DNA of 64,000 nucleotides. Origin: Cinnamomum chago (taxonomy: Eukaryota > Streptophyta > Magnoliopsida > Laurales > Lauraceae). A program made the translations under genes and the position numbers. A model generated the notes under the pieces. The model did no database searches, was not told the origin of the DNA, and saw only the letters and a list, made by a program, of their open reading frames with translations. Of the stretch, positions 59,831 through 64,000 are shown piece after piece; position 1 is the stretch's first letter, and every line of letters starts with the position of its first letter. The stretch covers positions 53,030,501 through 53,094,500 of the forward strand of contig CP142452.1 of the NCBI GenBank assembly GCA_038049695.1. The letters run 5' to 3'.

Positions 59831-60777
59831 GAATGTAATCTAGGAATGGAAATCCACTTACTGTTTGAAGGCAGAAAAACAGTATTCTGTTGTAAGGTAG
59901 AAAATAGTACTCTTCAAAAGATGGTTGATCAAGGCTAGTGTCTAACACTATGTCCTTAAGACAAATTTCGCCCCCGCAATGGTGCTCACGAGCTTCAACA
60001 ACATTTGTCACCCAGGATACAATGATCAATTTCACAACAGTTGCAGCACTACAAACTGTGTAACAGGCGAACAAAAAATGCAGCAACAGGACTCTCTCTT
60101 TTGACTCTGTGGATGACTCGAAAATGCAATGCAATAGCAGTGACTTGGGTTGCATATGTTCAGAACAGTGACTGTTCAGATGAACAGATGCATATTTTTC
60201 GGACACACCTCTTGGGACTTGGGACACACCCTTTCAGATACGAATGGGCACACACCTCTTGGACACACCCCATTTGAAAAAGGAAAATTTTATTAAATAA
60301 AATTTCTCCAAAAAATTATAAATAGGTAGTTGGCCGAGCCAGGCCCAACTCGCGAGTGAAGCCCAAGCCCAGGCCCGGTTCGGTGGGAGGCAGGGCGCAC
60401 ACACGCATGTGTGGTGGTGACCCCACCTTGATCTAGTTCCTCCCTCCTCCACAAAGGTGGGGTGCCCCTTGGGGCTCATCTTATACTACCAATATAAGCA
60501 TATTTATACCCAAGGAATGTTTTGCTCCCAAGCATGTGGGAAGCAAGTTCACAACTTCCTTTTGTTTCCATATTTAACATGTTCAAGTAGTGGTGTTGAG
60601 GAGGTAATTTCTCATTCATTCCTTAATGGATTAGAGCAACTCAATACATGTCCATAATCTACTCATTGAGTAGATTATATTCCCATGTATTCCCACCCAA
60701 AAGGATAAGTAGGTCCCACTTAGTTTTTGGCTCAAAGTTGACAAAAAATAGTGTTGCTCTTAGCCATTTTTTCAACA
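59831..60777 (-). mobile_element. Copia LTR plus leader, right inverted copy
   Basis: On the minus strand it starts TGTTGAAAAAATGG at 60777 and runs into the gag start at 59830, so it is the 5' LTR and leader of the minus-strand Copia remnant. It matches 41799-42812 in inverted orientation. The leader contains GTATCCTGGGTGACAAA and AAACAGTAAGTGG; the latter looks like a splice donor, as known for spliced leaders in some Copia lineages. The outer flank is TTTCA (60778-60782). Confidence 0.82.
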
Positions 60778-60782
60778 TTTCA

Positions 60783-61589
60783 TTCCTCCTCCGCTGGGAT
60801 TTTTTTTCTTTAGTTTTCCCTCCGCTTTTTGTATCTCGAGGGCATGTGATATATGATACGAGTGAGTGGAACGACTATCAAAGGAGTTCAGATGTGGCCA
60901 CGCACTGCATGTCTGGTGTGGGCCACTAGCCTTGAGCATTTATTGGTAATCTATCTAGAATATATCATTTTTTGGGAAAATAGGCAGCCATCTAACGAAG
61001 GGTGTTGAAATACGTCTGCTTTTTTTTTTTAATTCAATCAGTGTCTGAAAATGTTTGTTTTAAGGCCCTTTTCGTGGAATACATCAATGATCAGCATGTA
61101 TCTAAGTAGGTAATTTATTTTTAATTTTTTTAGAAATTCGGATTTGGTTATGAAACATTCATGAATCACGATCCATGTGTATTCCGACACAATAATTTAG
61201 ATGCGGGACTATGACATTTGCACATAGAAATATGCTAGCAACAAAGTCTCTTGGTAAATCATCAGACATTACCACTACACTGCAGATTTATGATGAAGTA
61301 ACAAGGCAAAACAAATGAAACCCAACCCCTCCTCTTTCCCTTTCTTTATCTCTCTCACGAACACACACTTCTCTTTTGTGCTCTCTTGGTGTCTGTAGAA
61401 TTGCCATAAGCAGCGGAATCCGCTCCTACCTTCTTACCAAGAGTTACTATCCCACCATCTGGACTGCAGTACGTCTCTCCCCTCTCCACAATTCCATTTT
61501 CCTTTTTATTGACTCTAACGGTTGTTGGTACCTTCTAAGTTTTGAAAACTCTTGAGGTCATTTGTGTTTATATTGGTACAATCCCTTAC
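60783..61589. other. Unassigned region, one exon-like segment
   Basis: Sequence flanking the Copia remnant; T-rich runs at 60799 and 61020. At 61320-61398 CT-rich sequence ends in GGTGTCTGTAG, followed by 61399-61468, open in one frame (ISSGIRSYLLTKSYYPTIW), then GTACGTCTC, a good donor. This could be a single exon of an unrecognised gene. Evidence is thin. Confidence 0.3.
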
Positions 61590-62885
61590 ACACTGATGTA
61601 ATCTTGAACCCTCAATGCTTGGCCCGAAAATTGTGGAAATTCATTTCTGTTCTATTTTCCCGAATTTTGATATTCACTTCTCGAAATTTATACTACATGA
61701 ATAGTCATGCCCCGGAAACACTGAAATTGTATTTTAGCATTTTGCTAGCCCCGTTATGCATTGCCCGATAATAAAGTGATATTTGTGCCTATGGGCATCC
61801 CGTCCACTCCACCACGCCGCCACCCCCCCCCCCGCCCCCCGTGTTTATGTGTTTTACATCATATGTATATTTGCACATGTCCCGATTTCTTTCATGTGAC
61901 CTATGAGTCGGCACTACTCAACTTGGACAACCTTGTCGGCCTGATCCACCGACTTGGAGGTCCCCCTCTTGGTCCCGCCAGCTACAGCCTTGATCCCGTC
62001 CCGTCCCGATACCCGGTTCGCTACCGTGGTCCCGTCCCGTATAGTTATATGTATTATATATTTCGTTGAATCTCATCACTTCATGTGTCTGAGATCAACG
62101 CCCCGATGTGCTCTCATCACTTTGGTGATAGAGGATTTAACTTTGTGTGGTTGTCATCTTGCTAGTTCCTTATTCTTTGGTACCTTTACATGTTTTCATA
62201 TTGTACATGTGATTTCTAATAAATGATGCACTCTCTTTCATGAAATTGACTGTTCAAACAGGTTTCAATGTTTTCCAAGGTACCTTTAAGTATTATTATG
62301 CTGCTATATCTTTTCACCTACCTGCCAGACCGTCGTGTCTGACCCATTTTTTGATACTCAAGTCCATATGCCGGTTATCCCGAGGAGGAGTCAGAGGAGG
62401 CGGTCAAAGAGCTGCAACGAGTAGGAGAGTGGCAAGCTGAGGATGTCGTGTAGACACTCAGTCAAGCCTTGAGATACGGAACATTTTGGGGATTGTGACC
62501 AACACATTCTTTTGGCTGTACTGGCCTTTGTTGGCCTTTATTTTTGGAGAGTGATTAATTAACTGATTTTTTGCATAAACATTTAACTTTACTCTTGAGG
62601 AAAATGTTGTAATGATCATTGCTCACTTTGACATTAAGTTGTACACACATGCTATCAGTCTTGTGATTTTGAAATGAATTATGAATTAATTTGCTACACG
62701 CTTCCGTACTTTGAATGAAAATGTCATGTATATGTGATATCCTCACCGCGGAAATCACATGCACGGATGGTAGCATGTTCTTTATTAATCCGTGCATGTA
62801 TTGGCCAACCAAACTAATGCATCATCATCATTTATATCGTCCGGATCCCGGATTAGGCCCATTGGCCCGGTCCGGGGTCGCGACA
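61590..62885 (+). mobile_element. Family A LTR, 3' part only
   Basis: It aligns with about 14390-15612 of the outer family A LTR: GCATTGCCCGA, CACCGACTTGGAG, AGAGGACTTA-type phrases, TGATATCCTCACCG and the closing GGTCCGGGGTCGCGACA. The 5' promoter half is absent. A C run lies at 61824-61838. Fourth copy of the family in the window, more diverged than the others by eye. Confidence 0.78.
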
Positions 62886-64000
62886 AACATTCTTTACTTT
62901 CTCCAATATAATTCTATTTCTCTATGTCAACATGAGAACTTTCATTTTTTCCATTCATTTACTTTTAAGTTCGTTGTATTTTATTAGAGAAACTTCAATA
63001 ATTTTTTTCTTTCTTTGTCTCTTTTTAGTACCATCCCAGGTCTCATTTTCATGCTTAGTTTAGATCAGTGTTCAACCCATTTTAAAATCTGAGCATCTTG
63101 AGACAATTGGTGCAATTATTAAATGTTTCAATTTGAGAGGTAAACCTTTTTTAATTCATTTACTTTTGAGTTCATCATATTTTATTTGAGCAATATTAAT
63201 ATGATTTATACAAAAGAATCATCATTTTAAGATTTCTATAGATTTTCAATATTTTTATTGGTTTGTATTTGTATGGTTTTCGTAGATTATGAGTTTCTTT
63301 TTTTCTCCTTTTTTGTTTCAATTTTTGGGTAATGGGTTCTCCTTGGGTTTTTTTTTTTCTTTTAAATCACTTTTTATCGTGGGATTTTCTATGAATTTTC
63401 ATTTTTTTGTTGTATTTTTTTTAATGCTTATCATTATGAGTTAATTATTTATTTTACTTCCATTGGGTTCTTTAAGTTCTCTTTGTGAAATATTTTTATG
63501 GATTTTTCTTATTTATTTTGTGGCTTCAGATTTTCATTTTTTAATATTAGATTACCATAAGTTGGTTTGGTTCTTCTAAATTCCTTTTATCATTTTATTG
63601 TCTATGGATCTTTATTTATATATAAGTTTATTGCCTTTTTAATAAAATTTATTTCATTTATTTTTTATTTCTTTTATTATAATTTCTCACTTGTGATGGG
63701 TTTTTAGTTTTTTTTTTTATGATGGTTTTTCATGAATCTGTCGGTTCTTTTGTCTTTGCCCTTTTGTACTCCATTTTTGAGTTTTTTTTTTCATGAGTGT
63801 TTGATTCTTTTAAATTGCTTATGTTATTGAGTTGATTATGAATTTTCATTTCTATATTTTATTTCTCTGTGTCTTTCAAATTTCATTGGATTTTATTCAT
63901 AGTTTAAATTGTTTATTTGTTTTGATTTTGTTTTTTAGTTTTCTGGATCATTAATCTTCAATTTTCATGTGCTTGTGGTTTTTTTTTTTTTTTTTTCAAA
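62886..64000. other. T-rich sequence without recognisable features
   Basis: Very AT-rich with many T runs, no convincing open frame and no terminal motifs. It could be intronic or intergenic; the T bias on one strand would suit a long plant intron, but no splice sites tie it to a gene. Confidence 0.4.

Noticed and set aside
41799-60777. Giant inverted-repeat DNA transposon with 1 kb terminal repeats
   Set aside because: The terminal repeats lead into Copia leader and gag, and Copia RNase H lies inside, so they are LTRs in inverted order.

Overview
This is nuclear DNA of a seed plant, very probably an angiosperm. Repeated stretches of the type GTGGGGCCCACC recall magnoliid genomes, but that is a weak impression. 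No complete ordinary host gene is visible. Nearly everything that can be assigned is transposable-element DNA stacked by nested insertion, as in a gene-poor, repeat-rich chromosome arm or pericentromere. Most placements rest on element ends (TG...CA or CACTA), short target-site duplications (TSDs) found by eye on both sides, and homology between copies inside the window.

Positions 1-2213 hold a solo LTR (13-1932). Positions 2214-22510 hold remnants of Tat-type Ty3/gypsy DNA: a 3' segment (tandem repeats plus an antisense ORF, 2214-6050, interrupted by a Copia solo LTR) followed by gag/protease (6051-7078), pol (15613-18740), a second tandem array, a second antisense ORF and the start of a 3' LTR (to about 22510). 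The pol region is split at 7078/15613 by a nest: a roughly 3 kb solo LTR (family A), containing a second family A LTR in reverse, containing a Copia remnant, containing a reversed Copia LTR fragment.

Positions 22868-30716 are a second kind of long solo LTR (family B) split by a 5.0 kb Mutator-like element (24007-29018) with a perfect 9-bp TSD, terminal inverted repeats of about 0.6-0.85 kb and an internal 187-bp tandem array. Positions ~30950-38297 look like another, older terminal-inverted-repeat element, interrupted by a reverse family A LTR that is itself interrupted by a Copia solo LTR. A SINE-like insertion with a 10-bp TSD lies at 39244-39410.

Positions 41799-60777 form a Copia remnant whose LTRs lie in inverted, not direct, orientation. 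Inside it is a 15.9 kb CACTA (En/Spm) DNA transposon, 43792 to about 59690. It encodes a TNP2-type transposase (48852-52457; one premature stop) and a Transposase_24-type second protein (52629 to ~54884; two frame breaks), has dense subterminal ACGTCGG repeats, and carries exon-like fragments resembling host genes: a replication factor C-like Walker A exon, an ankyrin exon, and others I cannot name. The right edge (~61590-62885) is the 3' part of another family A LTR. The remaining stretches are AT-rich sequence in which I recognise nothing.
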